Positions 43,896 through 54,671 of a stretch of DNA of 64,000 bases are shown in pieces. Where the stretch lies: positions 18,792 through 82,791 of the forward strand of contig JAPPFB010000028.1 of NCBI GenBank assembly GCA_028875225.1, written 5' to 3'. Position numbers and translations under genes: made by a program. Positions within the stretch are counted from its first letter, which is position 1; every line of letters starts with the position of its first letter. The notes under the pieces were generated by a model. That model was given only the letters and a program-made list of their open reading frames with translations, was not told the DNA's origin and searched no databases. The stretch is from Chloroflexota bacterium (lineage in GTDB: Bacteria > Chloroflexota > Dehalococcoidia > Bin125).

Positions 43896-44723
43896 ATGTC
43901 CGACTATGAATCATGGCCCGAGGCGCCAACGCCACTCGCCGACGGTGAATGGCAGGTGACGATCTGGGAGATCAGCGACGATGGCGTGCTCTCAATCACC
44001 ATGAATCGACCGGAGAGGCTGAACGCGCTCTCGTTCCGACTGCTGCGAGAGATGCAGGCGCTCGTCGACTTCGCGGCTGCGAGGCCCGACATCCGCGTCG
44101 TCACTTTGCGCGGCGCCGGTCAACAGGCCTTCTGCTCGGGCGACGATCTGTACGGCATGGAGCCAACCCCGGGGATCGATTCGTCAATCACGGTCCACCA
44201 TCCCTTCCTCATCTCCCTGCGCGAGCTCAAGAAGCCGGTCGTTGCGCTGATCAACGGCTGGGCTCTGGGTCATGGCTGGGAAATTGCCTGCGCCTGCGAC
44301 ATTCGGCTCTGCGCCGACAACTTGGAGGTCGGCGACCACCGCGCTCAGCGCGCCATCGGCATGAACGGCGGCACTACCTGGTTCGCCCCACGAATCATGG
44401 GCCGCGGCCGCGCGCTCGAGCTGCTGATGACCGGTCGGCACATGTTTGCCGAGGAAGCCCTGCAGTGCGGCTGGGCCAATCGGGTCTGGCCGCTGGAGCA
44501 CTTCGATCGCGAAGCCGCCGAGTACATCGACAACCTGACCAGATTGCCCACACTCAACATCTCCGCCTTCAAGGAGATGATCGACTACTCCTCCGAGCAC
44601 TCGCTCAAAGACAGCCTCGCCCACGAGGTCCAGGTCTCCGATCGCTACCGCTACACCGAAGACGCCAACGAGGGCCGTCTCAGCTGGCGAGAAAAGCGCC
44701 CTTCGGTCTTCCGCGGGTACTGA
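43896..44723 (+). CDS. Enoyl-CoA hydratase/isomerase family protein
   Basis: A 275-residue crotonase-fold protein. Oxyanion-hole segments are seen as GAGQQAFCSGDDLYGM and INGWALGHGWEIACACDIRL (quoted in part); residues NGGTTWFAPRIMGRGRALELL form the active-site helix. It would hydrate or isomerise an acyl-CoA. GAGAGG lies 9 nt before the ATG, and TAGACT about 60 nt upstream is a plausible -10 box. The acyl-CoA genes 45-49.6 kb continue the theme. Confidence 0.87.
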   Translation: MSDYESWPEAPTPLADGEWQVTIWEISDDGVLSITMNRPERLNALSFRLLREMQALVDFAAARPDIRVVTLRGAGQQAFCSGDDLYGMEPTPGIDSSITVHHPFLISLRELKKPVVALINGWALGHGWEIACACDIRLCADNLEVGDHRAQRAIGMNGGTTWFAPRIMGRGRALELLMTGRHMFAEEALQCGWANRVWPLEHFDREAAEYIDNLTRLPTLNISAFKEMIDYSSEHSLKDSLAHEVQVSDRYRYTEDANEGRLSWREKRPSVFRGY

Positions 44724-44756
44724 GAACGGCTCCCGGCAACCGACTTCATACCTGCC

Positions 44757-44850
44757 CGTCATACCCGCGCTTGCCGCGGGAATCTCGCCGCTTCAAGGAC
44801 TGCCCCCTATAGGGGCGACCCTTGTGGTCCCCCGCCCCACATCTGGGCCG
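44757..44850. repeat. Partial REP-like palindromic repeat
   Basis: CGTCATACCCGCGCTTGCCG and the following GCGGGAATCTCGCCG match the left arm of the ~97-bp repeat seen at 49728, 58789 and 62410, but the right arm is missing and is replaced by CCCCTATAGGGGCGACCC and CCTTGTGGTCCCCC hairpin sequence. Confidence 0.65.
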
Positions 44851-44888
44851 ATTCAGGACTACGCTCGATTTCAGGAGGTTCGAGCCCA

Positions 44889-45239
44889 ATGTTGTCTCCA
44901 GGTGCCCGGGCTGACTGCGACATGCTGCTCGCGCTCGCCGAACACGAACTCGCGTACGGCGACCCGGGCGAAGCTGCGGAGCGCGCGCACTCTGCTGGCA
45001 TGGCCGCCCTACGCGCGCACTGCGCCGACCACAACTGGCCAGGTGCCACTCGGCACGATCTGTCCGACGCATTGCGCCTGCTGGATGAAGAGTCCGGCGA
45101 CGACAAGTTTCACCTCATGTTCGCCGCTGTTGAACAACTTCAAAACCGCTACTTCGAGTACAACCGCGAAATGCCGCAGGTTCTGTGCGCCATCGATGAC
45201 GTCCGACGCTTCATCGACAAGCTCGACGCGCTGCCCTGA
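44889..45239 (+). CDS. PaREP1/HEPN-like small helical protein
   Basis: A 116-residue all-helical protein resembling PaREP1-type HEPN-superfamily domains: an N-terminal helix with DMLLALAEHELAYGDPGEA, a second with ERAHSAGMAALRAHCAD, and a third with FHLMFAAVEQLQNRYFEY. Proteins of this superfamily often bind or cut RNA, or pair with nucleotidyltransferases, but no partner is adjacent. AGGAGG lies 7-8 nt before the ATG. Confidence 0.6.
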   Translation: MLSPGARADCDMLLALAEHELAYGDPGEAAERAHSAGMAALRAHCADHNWPGATRHDLSDALRLLDEESGDDKFHLMFAAVEQLQNRYFEYNREMPQVLCAIDDVRRFIDKLDALP

Positions 45240-45277
45240 TATCCTGCGGCGAAACCATTAGCAACCCAGGAGCAACC

Positions 45278-46504
45278 ATGCCCAAGACCTACATCCTCGG
45301 CGGATACCAGTCCGACTTCGCCCGCAACTGGCGCAAGGAAGAGCACAACCTTCGCGATGTGATGGCCGAGTCCGTCTTCGGCGCGCTCGACGCCGTGTCG
45401 ATGGAGCCTGGCGACATCGACACCGCGCACGTCGGCAACTTCGCCGGCGAGCTCTACTCCAAGCAGGGCCAGATGGGCGGCTTCTTCGCCGAGATCAGCC
45501 CCGATTTCGGCGGCCTGCCCACCTCCCGCCACGAGGCCGCCTGCGCCTCCGGCAGCATCTCGATCCTGATGGCCTCGGCCGAACTCGAGGCCGAGCGCTA
45601 CGGCACCGCGCTGGTCCTCGGCGTCGAGCAGATGAAGACCGTCAGCCCTGTTGAGGGCGGCGATTTCCTCGGCACCGCCGGCTGGTACGAGCTCGAGGCC
45701 GAGGGCGTCGAACTGCCCTTCCCCAAGCTGTTCGGCCGTCTTGGCGACGTCTACGACGAGCGCTACGGCCTTGAGGCAGCGCATCTCCAGCGTCTGGCCG
45801 AGCTCAACTACGAAAACGCGCAGCGCAACCCGGCCGCGCAGACTCGCAAGTGGCTCGGCGATGTGCCGTCCGACCTCGATGAGGGCAAGTACGTCGCGCC
45901 GATCACCGGTCGTCTCCTGCTCCGCGACTGCTCGCAAATCACCGACGGCGCAGCCGCGCTGGTCCTCGCCAACGAAGAACGAGCCGCCGAATGGGCCGAG
46001 GCGCGAGGCATCGACCTCGCCGAGGTTCCGACCCTGCAGGGCTGGGGACACCACACGGCCGCCCTGACCTTCGATGAGAAGATCGCGCAGGCGCAGGGCG
46101 ACGAGTACGTGCTCCCGCATACCCGCCGCGCGATTACCGACGCCTATGACCGCGCCGGTATCGATGGCTTCTCGGATCTCGATGTGATTGAGACTCACGA
46201 CTGCTTCACGACCAGCCACTACATGGCGATCGACCACTTCGGCATCACCGAGCCGGGCAAGTGCTACGAGGCAATCGAAGACGGCCGCATCGACTTCAAC
46301 GGCGAGATTCCCATGAATCCGTCTGGCGGGCTAATCGGCGGCGGACACCCGGTCGGCGCGACCGGCGTGCGCCAGGCCCTCGACGCCTGGAAGCAGGTCA
46401 CCGGGAACGCCGGCGACTACCAGGTCGAAGGCGCCAATCGAGCGGCGACCCTCAACATCGGCGGCTCCGGCACCACCTCGGTCTCCCTGATCATCGGCCG
46501 CTAG
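45278..46504 (+). CDS. Thiolase family protein (SCP2/acetyl-CoA acetyltransferase-like)
   Basis: A 408-residue thiolase-fold protein. The nucleophile Cys89 lies in RHEAACASGS, the first active-site His in HDCFTTSHY and the second in GGGHPVGATG. It would form or cleave a beta-ketoacyl-CoA; SCP2-type thiolases also act with DUF35-type partners, which are absent here. AGGAG precedes the ATG. Confidence 0.85.
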   Translation: MPKTYILGGYQSDFARNWRKEEHNLRDVMAESVFGALDAVSMEPGDIDTAHVGNFAGELYSKQGQMGGFFAEISPDFGGLPTSRHEAACASGSISILMASAELEAERYGTALVLGVEQMKTVSPVEGGDFLGTAGWYELEAEGVELPFPKLFGRLGDVYDERYGLEAAHLQRLAELNYENAQRNPAAQTRKWLGDVPSDLDEGKYVAPITGRLLLRDCSQITDGAAALVLANEERAAEWAEARGIDLAEVPTLQGWGHHTAALTFDEKIAQAQGDEYVLPHTRRAITDAYDRAGIDGFSDLDVIETHDCFTTSHYMAIDHFGITEPGKCYEAIEDGRIDFNGEIPMNPSGGLIGGGHPVGATGVRQALDAWKQVTGNAGDYQVEGANRAATLNIGGSGTTSVSLIIGR

Positions 46505-46510
46505 CAGGAA

Positions 46511-46650
46511 AGAGATTCCCCTCAAGGGGAGTCGCAGAACCTCAACAGAGCTCCCCCTCTGGGGGAGCTGCCGAAGGCTGAGGGGGCCCTACGCCGATTT
46601 ACCGAGGCCCCCTCCGTCGGTCCGCGACACCCCCCCGGAGGGGGAGGTCC
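46511..46650. repeat. Palindromic GGGGGA-rich spacer repeat
   Basis: Short inverted repeats (TTCCCCTCAAGGGGAGTC, CTCCCCCTCTGGGGGAG and CCCCCCCGGAGGGGGAGG) follow each other between the thiolase and CoA-transferase genes. Similar CTCCCCCT...GGGGGAG elements recur at 57.6, 58.9 and 62.6 kb. No T-run is present; the hairpins could nevertheless end both convergent transcripts. Confidence 0.55.
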
Positions 46651-46656
46651 CTGCAC

Positions 46657-47884
46657 CTAGCCAATCACGCCCTCAGCCGACAACGACGCCAGCTCCTCGT
46701 CCGACAATCCCAGCCGTTCTTTCAACACCTCACCTGAGTGCTCCCCCAACTCAGGCGCATCTCGACGCAGCGTCGCCGGCTGACCGTGCAGCAGGACCGG
46801 ATGCGTCAGCGTCTGGGTCGGACCGAAGTGTCGATGGTCGTGGCTGACCAGGTAATCGTTGGCGAGCACTGCCGGATCGCTGGTCAGATCGCCGATTCGC
46901 TGCACCCGAGTGAAGATGAGATTGGGTTCTTTGAGCAGCCGCTGTTCCCACTCATCGCGAGGCGCAGAGGCAAATCGTTCCTCCAACAGCGCGATCAACT
47001 CCTCGCAGTGCCGGCCCATTGCGGACAACGTCGTGAAACGCTCATCGTCGACAATCTCGTCGAGCCCCATCGCACGGCAGAACGAAGCCCAATCACGTTC
47101 GGCTTCGAGGATGCCGAGCATCAACCACTGGTCGTCGCCGCAGCGATAGAGATTCCAGAGCGGATTGGCTGCCATGGTTCGATCGAATCGCGGCCACAAG
47201 TCGAGGCCCTGCATCATACCCACGCTGATCCCCCAGAACTGCAGCCACATCGTCGCCATGATGTTGGGAGACCTCGATCCGCTGGCCCTTGCCGCCATTC
47301 AGTTCGCGTCCGGCGATCGCCGCCAGGCAGCCGTAGGCGAGGCAGGTCGCGCCCATCACATCGGCGATGCCCAGTGTGTTCCAGTTGGGCGGGTCGTCGG
47401 GTCCACCGCCCGAATACATGAACCCGCCGCGCGCCTGTCCGACGGCATCGAGAGCCGGCAGGTGCGCTTCGTCGCCTTTGAATCCATAACCGGCCGTTGC
47501 CGCGTGGATCAGGCCAGGGTTGATCTCCGTGAGCGCTTCGGTTGACAGTCCCAGCTTCTCGAAGGTGCCGGGCCGATAATTTTCGATGAACACGTCGGTG
47601 TCGACGATCAGTTCGCGGAAAATCTCCTGTCCCCGCTCGGACTTCAGGTCCAACGCCAGCGATCGCTTGTTCCGATTGACCGCCTCAAACAGGGCCGAGT
47701 GTCCGTCGGGCATCATGTTTGGAATCCCGGCCACTGACTCGACGAAGCGAGCTGCATCAGGCCGGGTCGGCGATTCGATCTTGATCACGTCGGCGCCCAG
47801 GTCGCCCAGCATCATCCCACCGATTGGCCCGAAGCCCCAGGTCGAGCACTCCAGCACTTTGATCCCATCGAGTGGACCGCTCAT
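46657..47884 (-). pseudogene. CaiB/BaiF-type CoA-transferase, frameshifted
   Basis: A family III CoA-transferase split by a frameshift. The N-terminal part (MSGPLDGIKVLECST...GKGQRIEVS) and the C-terminal part (NIMATMWLQFWGISV...SLSAEGVIG) are in different frames and join at a CCC run at 47266-47268: removing one C gives ...IEVSNIMATM. Typical motifs are present on both sides, such as GADVIKIE, NYRPGTFEKLGL, GYGFKG and the C-terminal EHSGEVL. If the shift is real, the enzyme is lost or needs slippage; a 1-nt sequencing error is equally likely. Confidence 0.8.
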
Positions 47885-47925
47885 GGTGTGCTCCTCTCGC
47901 AAGGTCGCTGCTTGATCCCTGGCGC

Positions 47926-49602
<1,677 letters not shown>

Positions 49603-49727
49603 CGCCGTCTCCCGCCTGCTACCGCTCACTATGGGGTCGAGTATACGAAGCCACTCAGCCACCCTCCGATAACGTCGCAGGATGGAGTAGGGGCTGTTCG
49701 CATAGAGCGACAAGACAGCCCAAACTC

Positions 49728-49824
49728 CGTCATACCCGCGCTTGCCGCGGGTATCTCGCCGCGTTCAGCACAGACGTATTCGCCCAGGACAGCGAGATTG
49801 CCGCGGCAAGCGCGGCAATGACGA
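49728..49824. repeat. 97-bp REP-like element with inverted arms, copy 1
   Basis: The left arm CGTCATACCCGCGCTTGCCG and right arm ending GCGGCAATGACGA are near-perfect inverted repeats around a divergent centre (AGCACAGACGTATTCGCCC). The element lies in the 328-nt spacer 49603-49930, which otherwise holds the mutA promoter and a small upstream region of the DUF2283 gene. Confidence 0.8.
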
Positions 49825-49930
49825 CCCCTTTTGGGCCGAGGTTGGCCAATGTGAACAGGTCCTAAGTCCTCACGTCCCACGCCACCAGTCAGATGGCTAC
49901 ATTCGGAGATTGAAGAATGCGAGGACGACT

Positions 49931-50131
49931 ATGAAGCTGACCTTCGACAAAGACGCAGACGCTCTCTATCTCGAGCTTGAAGACTCGAGCATCGTCGAGT
50001 CCGAGGAAGTCGCCCCAGGAGTGATCTTGGACTACAGCAAGACCGAAAGCGTGGTCGGCATTGAAGTGCTGCGGTTGTCCCAGCAGCCAGAAAAGCTCGA
50101 CCTGTCGGCACTCATGCTCAAGACCGCGTAG
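49931..50131 (+). CDS. DUF2283 family protein
   Basis: A 66-residue protein matching the DUF2283 pattern: MKLTFDKDADALYLEL at the N-terminus, a second strand VAPGVILDYS and the core VVGIEVLRLS. Such small proteins often occur near toxin or antitoxin genes, but no toxin adjoins here. GAGGA precedes the ATG. Its 3' end overlaps the convergent YkgJ-like gene by 14 nt. Confidence 0.8.
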   Translation: MKLTFDKDADALYLELEDSSIVESEEVAPGVILDYSKTESVVGIEVLRLSQQPEKLDLSALMLKTA

Positions 50132-50540
50132 CAAGCGACGCGACCAAGTCTTCGTACTCCGACTCCGTCATCGGCGGACCGACGAAGCCAGGACAGGCCA
50201 AATCCCGCTCCACTTTCGGCGGACGGCCCTCCTCGACCTCCAGCCGGAACGGATAGTCTCGGCAGCCCTTCGGCCTGACCTCATAGGCGCTGCACCGCAA
50301 GTCATCGGAAAGAAGAACACAGGCGTCGTCTGCCTGACGCATCAAGACCATCGCCGCCCGCTCTTCCACGACTTCCCACACATCCATCTCGCCTGCCAGG
50401 CGCGTCAACTCATCCTCACCGAGATCAACGCGATACGGATTGCGGCAGCACATCGCGCCGCACTCTTCAGCCAGACATCGAAACGCCGGCGTGCCGGGAC
50501 GCACGACAGGATCGTCATCCTGCCGTACAACCTCGGTCAT
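50118..50540 (-). CDS. YkgJ-family cysteine-cluster protein
   Basis: A 140-residue protein with a Cys-rich, iron-sulfur or zinc-binding arrangement: Cys in FRCLAEECGAMCC (three to four), a later DDLRCSAYEVRPKGCRDYPF pair, and a final Cys in LACPGF. YkgJ-type proteins are thought to bind metal; role unknown. The ATG 50540 start is close to the KamA stop. It overlaps the 3' end of the DUF2283 gene on the other strand. Confidence 0.78.
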   Translation of the reverse strand: MTEVVRQDDDPVVRPGTPAFRCLAEECGAMCCRNPYRVDLGEDELTRLAGEMDVWEVVEERAAMVLMRQADDACVLLSDDLRCSAYEVRPKGCRDYPFRLEVEEGRPPKVERDLACPGFVGPPMTESEYEDLVASLATRS

Positions 50541-50550
50541 GGCACTCGGT

Positions 50551-51975
50551 CTACAGACCTGCGGCCGCAGTGTCGAGCAGCTGGATCCGCGTCTCCTCGC
50601 GAGACCATGGCGATCCCTCTTCGGCCAGAAGCTCGCGCAAACGCTCCTCGTAGAAGAACTCGTCACCCTCGGCCGGCTCCAGCTCGTCCAACCAACTCGC
50701 CGTGTCCGAGTACTTGGCGAAGAACGGCTTGCCCACCCAGTCGGGGTCGCGTCCCTGGAGGAAGCGCAGCACGATCAACTTCTCGCCGCGGAACTCGGAG
50801 ACGCCCAGAACCTGGACCTTGCCCGGCCCCGCCGACATCGACGGGCCGCGCACCGTCCGCGAGACGCCCGAGACCTTGTTGTAGGCCTGGCGGAAAATTT
50901 CCTGGCAGTCGACGAGCGGCAGCTCAAAGTAGCGCTTCGCGCCGGTATCGCGGGCGACGAACAGGTAGTACGGCACGCATCCCGCCTGCGTCTGCTCGGC
51001 CCACATGTCGGCCAGTAGCTGCGAGTCAGCGTTGATGTGATTCAGCAGCGGCGTCTGTGTCCGAATCTGCGCGCCGGTCTCGCGAATCCGCTTGACCGCC
51101 TCCAGCGCCACCGACGTGCGCAGTTCGGCCGGGTGATTGAAATGCGCCATCAGGGCGAGCTGCATCCCCGCATCGGTCACCTCGCGGAACAGATCGAGCA
51201 GATCCTCGGCGTCATCGTCATACAGGAAGCGGTGCGGCCAGTAGGCGATCGCCTTCGACCCGATCCGCACCGTGCGCAGATTGTGGCCGGCGTCGGGCTT
51301 GGTCAGCGGCTCGATGTACTCGCGCAGCGTCTTCGTCTTCATGATCAGCGGGTCGCCGCCGGTGAACAGAATGTCCGAGATCTCGTGGTGCTCCGAGAGG
51401 TAGCCGCGCAACAGTTCGCCCTCACGCATCGCGAACTTCTTGCCCTCAAGCCCGACGAACTGCGGCCAGCGGAAACAGAACGTGCAGTAGGCGTGGCAGG
51501 TTTGTCCCTGCGAGGGGAAGAACAGCGCTGTCTCGCGGTACTTGTGCTGCATGCCCGGCAGCGGCTGACCGTCGTAGCTGGGCATGTTGTGTTCCATCTG
51601 ACCCGCCGGATGCGGATTCAGCGTCATCCGGATTTCGTCCGCGACGACCTTCAATTCACGTGAGTTCTTGCCCGAGTCGATCGCTGCCGCCATCTTGTCG
51701 AAGTCGGCCGGCGCCAGCATGTCCTTCTGTGGGAAGGTCAGCCGGAACATGCCATCGTTGAGTGCGTCGTCCCAGTCAATCAGGTGATCGACCACATATC
51801 GGTTCGACTTGAACGGCAGCACCCGACCGACGACGTTGATGTTGTAAATCACCTCATCCGGCAGAGCCTGAATCTGCTCGAGCTGTTCAAAGTTATGGAG
51901 GTTGATCGCCTGGTAGGCCTCCGAGCCAAAATCCTGCGACTCCATGTTCACCACGTCATATTGGTTGCTCACCAT
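50551..51975 (-). CDS. KamA-family radical SAM protein (lysine 2,3-aminomutase-like)
   Basis: A 474-residue radical SAM enzyme with the CxxxCxxC iron-sulfur motif as CHAYCTFC (Cys160, 164, 167), followed by ILFTGGDPLIMKT, the GGD/SAM-binding strand, and later glycine and histidine motifs (TQTPLLNHIN). The family uses a 5'-deoxyadenosyl radical with PLP for 2,3-amino shifts, but the substrate here is not certain. ATG 51975 follows GAGGAGAG at 6 nt. Confidence 0.82.
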   Translation of the reverse strand: MVSNQYDVVNMESQDFGSEAYQAINLHNFEQLEQIQALPDEVIYNINVVGRVLPFKSNRYVVDHLIDWDDALNDGMFRLTFPQKDMLAPADFDKMAAAIDSGKNSRELKVVADEIRMTLNPHPAGQMEHNMPSYDGQPLPGMQHKYRETALFFPSQGQTCHAYCTFCFRWPQFVGLEGKKFAMREGELLRGYLSEHHEISDILFTGGDPLIMKTKTLREYIEPLTKPDAGHNLRTVRIGSKAIAYWPHRFLYDDDAEDLLDLFREVTDAGMQLALMAHFNHPAELRTSVALEAVKRIRETGAQIRTQTPLLNHINADSQLLADMWAEQTQAGCVPYYLFVARDTGAKRYFELPLVDCQEIFRQAYNKVSGVSRTVRGPSMSAGPGKVQVLGVSEFRGEKLIVLRFLQGRDPDWVGKPFFAKYSDTASWLDELEPAEGDEFFYEERLRELLAEEGSPWSREETRIQLLDTAAAGL

Positions 51976-52120
51976 GCGATCTCTCCTCAATGCCGCTGTC
52001 ACGCGAATGCGACCGCCATCAACGCGCGCGGCTCAACACTTGTCATATTCGCTCTCCAACCATTCTAGGGAACGTCGCACACGCCCGATTTCGCGGCAGT
52101 TAACCCCGCTGACCTGATCG

Positions 52121-53011
52121 TTAACTGATCCCGCTGCTCAAATGGATCAGACCGATCTCGGGCCGGCAGGCGAATCGCAGCGGCACGTGCGCCGTACCGA
52201 ATCCGCGGCTGACGACCACCTGCGCCCCGGCCACCTGGAACACGCCGTCGGCCTGGCGCCTCGACACCAACTGCGAGTGTCTCAGCGGCGCGCCCCAGCC
52301 GGGAACGCGAATCTGACCGCCGTGAGTGTGGCCGCTGAGGACCACCGACGGACCGCCCTCGGCCGCTGATGGCATCCTCAGCGCCGCGTCCGGAGAATGA
52401 GTGAGCAGTATCGAGAATCCTCCGGCCGGTGGAGTTGCCGACTCCATCTGAGCCATCCCGACCGAGTCGTCCCCGGCCCCGCCAATCCGCACCAACTCAC
52501 CGCCGATCTCCAGTGAGCGCCATTCGTTGCGCAACACGACGATCCCGGCCGATTCCAGGCGATCAACAAACGGCTGCGGATTCACGAAGCGCCGCCGCAA
52601 TCCCCTCAGTCGATCGATGTTGAACGAGGCCCACTCCGCCGGCGTTCGCACCGGCGCACAGTAGTCGTGCGCGCCGAGCGTCGCGAAGACCCCGAACGGC
52701 GCGTCCAGCTGGGTCAGGGCGTCGCCCGCTGACTCCCAGCCCGCCGCCGTTTCAACGAAGTCGCCAGTGCAGCAGACAAGATCGAACTCAAGCGGCCAGA
52801 CCTGCTCCAGGAACCTTCCAACCGAGTCGCCATCCGCCGGAAAATGCGTGTCCGAGACATGCAGGATTCGCAGGCCGTCGAGCCCCGGCGGCAGATCGGC
52901 AACGGTCAAGCGATGCTCGCGCACCTCGACCGCAGTCGACTCCCACCACGCGTACAGCGCCGTCCCGGCACCAATCGCGCCCAACCACATCGCCAGCGAA
53001 CGCAGATCCAA
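52121..53011 (-). CDS. Membrane-anchored metallophosphoesterase with altered GNHD motif
   Basis: A 296-residue calcineurin-like phosphoesterase with an N-terminal membrane anchor (residues ~5-22), similar to YkuE. Metal-ligand motifs: SDTH (Asp54, His56), TGDF (Asp84), THSPD, and GHTHGGQ. The usual GNHD appears as GAHD (Ala114 instead of the bridging Asn), which could lower activity or change metal affinity. TTG 53011 begins 4 nt after the AKR stop, so the two genes probably share one transcript. Confidence 0.8.
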   Translation of the reverse strand: MDLRSLAMWLGAIGAGTALYAWWESTAVEVREHRLTVADLPPGLDGLRILHVSDTHFPADGDSVGRFLEQVWPLEFDLVCCTGDFVETAAGWESAGDALTQLDAPFGVFATLGAHDYCAPVRTPAEWASFNIDRLRGLRRRFVNPQPFVDRLESAGIVVLRNEWRSLEIGGELVRIGGAGDDSVGMAQMESATPPAGGFSILLTHSPDAALRMPSAAEGGPSVVLSGHTHGGQIRVPGWGAPLRHSQLVSRRQADGVFQVAGAQVVVSRGFGTAHVPLRFACRPEIGLIHLSSGIS

Positions 53012-53015
53012 CGCG

Positions 53016-53972
53016 CTAGCCCAGGATCTCGTTGACCGCCGCGAAGTCCTCCGCCGACAGCTCCCAGCTCAACGTCGACGCAACGTTGGCATCGATCTGC
53101 TCCGGCTTTGTCGCGCCCGCGATCACGGACGAGACGGCCTGGTCAGACGCCAGCCAGCTCAGCGCGAGATCGAGGATCTTGTGGCCGTTGTCCTCGGCGA
53201 AGCGCGTCAGCGCGTCAAGCTTGTCCCAGTTGTCGTCTGAAGTCAGCGCGCCGATTCGCGCTGGCATCGCCTGCGCCCAGGCCGCCAACCGTGTGCCTTC
53301 GGGCAGGTCGGCGCCGCGCGTGTACTTCCCCGTCAGGAATCCCGAAGCCAGCGGGAAGAAGGGCAACTGGCCGAGTCCGAACTCCCGGCAGGCCGGCATG
53401 ATCTCCGGCTCGACCTTGCGCTCCAGCAAGCTCCACTCATTCTGAGCCGAGACGAATCGCACATAGCCCTTCGCCTTGGCTGTCCAGTCGGCGTCGGCGA
53501 TCTGCCAGCCCGTGAAGTTGGAATGGCCGATGTAACGAACCACGCCCCGGTGAACCAGGTCCGACAACGCCTCCAGCGTCTCCTCGATCGGTGTATCCGG
53601 GTCCGGCTGGTGCATCTGGTAGACGTCGATGTAGTCGGTGCCCAGGCGCTTGAGCGAGCGCTCGACCGCCTTCTCGATGTAGTGCCGCGATCCGCCCCGC
53701 GTGAACGGACCCTCGCCGACCGGCATCCCGAACTTGGTCGCGATCAGGACGTCTTCGCGGCGCGAGCCCAGCGCTCGGCCCAGGAACTCCTCCGAGAGTC
53801 CGCCGCCGTAGATGTCCGCCGTGTCGAAGAAGTTAATCCCGGCATCCAGCGCGGCTTCGACGACCGACTTGGTCCCTTCATAGTCCAGACGCATTCCGAA
53901 ATTGTTGGTGCCAAGACCGGCAAGTGAGACCTGAAGTCCCGAGTTGCCGAGTCGCCTGTATTTCATTTCCAC
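53016..53972 (-). CDS. Aldo/keto reductase
   Basis: A 318-residue TIM-barrel NADPH-dependent reductase. The catalytic tetrad can be placed: Asp and Tyr in FFDTADIYGGG, Lys in LIATKFGM and His in VYQMHQPD. The C-terminal NADPH-binding segment reads SSVIAGATKPEQI. GAGGGAG lies 5-6 nt upstream of the ATG. It is followed 4 nt later by the phosphoesterase gene. Confidence 0.9.
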   Translation of the reverse strand: MEMKYRRLGNSGLQVSLAGLGTNNFGMRLDYEGTKSVVEAALDAGINFFDTADIYGGGLSEEFLGRALGSRREDVLIATKFGMPVGEGPFTRGGSRHYIEKAVERSLKRLGTDYIDVYQMHQPDPDTPIEETLEALSDLVHRGVVRYIGHSNFTGWQIADADWTAKAKGYVRFVSAQNEWSLLERKVEPEIMPACREFGLGQLPFFPLASGFLTGKYTRGADLPEGTRLAAWAQAMPARIGALTSDDNWDKLDALTRFAEDNGHKILDLALSWLASDQAVSSVIAGATKPEQIDANVASTLSWELSAEDFAAVNEILG

Positions 53973-54176
53973 GCTCCCTCGTTTACAGAGTCGCCCCGAT
54001 TGCTCAATGGTTCACCACTCAAGGGTTCCAGTCGAACACCACCAGCAACCACTGATTCGATTCGGCCGCATCTGAGCGATTTGATGGTACGCGCAGGCAT
54101 ACGTTTGGTGTAGCCGGGATCTCGAACCACGCCATCAGGCAGCGAGGTCCCACAACGGAAAGCAGAGGAACCAACA

Positions 54177-54512
54177 ATGACCGGTATCCGTCTCGCCTGT
54201 TTCGTCGCAAGCCACGTTCGCCTACCCGATCGCTGGGTCTACCTGCTCCTGACCGTCGCTCTCCTGGCCGCCGTGTCCGCCCTGGCCCTGGTTGCCGGCG
54301 GCGACGTAGAAGCCTCGGTTCAGCCGGTCAACCAGGAGGATGTCGTCCCATATGGCTTCCAGTCATTCACCGAGGCCAACGGCTCCACCGATCCGTACGC
54401 CCCCTTCTACGGCGAGGGCGACATGATCGAGCAGACAGGCCCGAGCTTCGAGCACCTCCCGGTCAATGGAGGAGCATCGGGGGCCTGCATCGTGCCGATC
54501 TATTGCCATTAG
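54177..54512 (+). CDS. Small secreted protein, unknown
   Basis: A 111-residue protein with a basic N-terminus and a long hydrophobic helix (about residues 20-42) that serves as a signal peptide or anchor. The mature part is short, acidic and Gly-rich, ending in GACIVPIYCH with two Cys that may form a disulfide. AGAGGA lies 7-9 nt upstream of the ATG. I do not recognise the family. Confidence 0.55.
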   Translation: MTGIRLACFVASHVRLPDRWVYLLLTVALLAAVSALALVAGGDVEASVQPVNQEDVVPYGFQSFTEANGSTDPYAPFYGEGDMIEQTGPSFEHLPVNGGASGACIVPIYCH

Positions 54513-54563
54513 CGCCTGGCTCGGAGCGACCGAGTCGGCTGTTCGAAGCCGGCTCCGGCTCAC

Positions 54564-54591
54564 TGGCGCCGCCACCCTCATGGCGGCGCCA
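54564..54591 (+). terminator. Strong 11-bp hairpin after the small secreted protein gene
   Basis: TGGCGCCGCCA (54564-54574) pairs perfectly with TGGCGGCGCCA (54581-54591) around CCCTCA. GATCAATTG follows rather than a T-run, so termination is inferred from position and stability. Confidence 0.5.
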
Positions 54592-54671
54592 GATCAATTG
54601 TGACCATCCAGCACCGGGTCGGTGGTCTGTAGAGTCAAGAGAGGACGAGGGTCGGGGACGACATCGAGATC

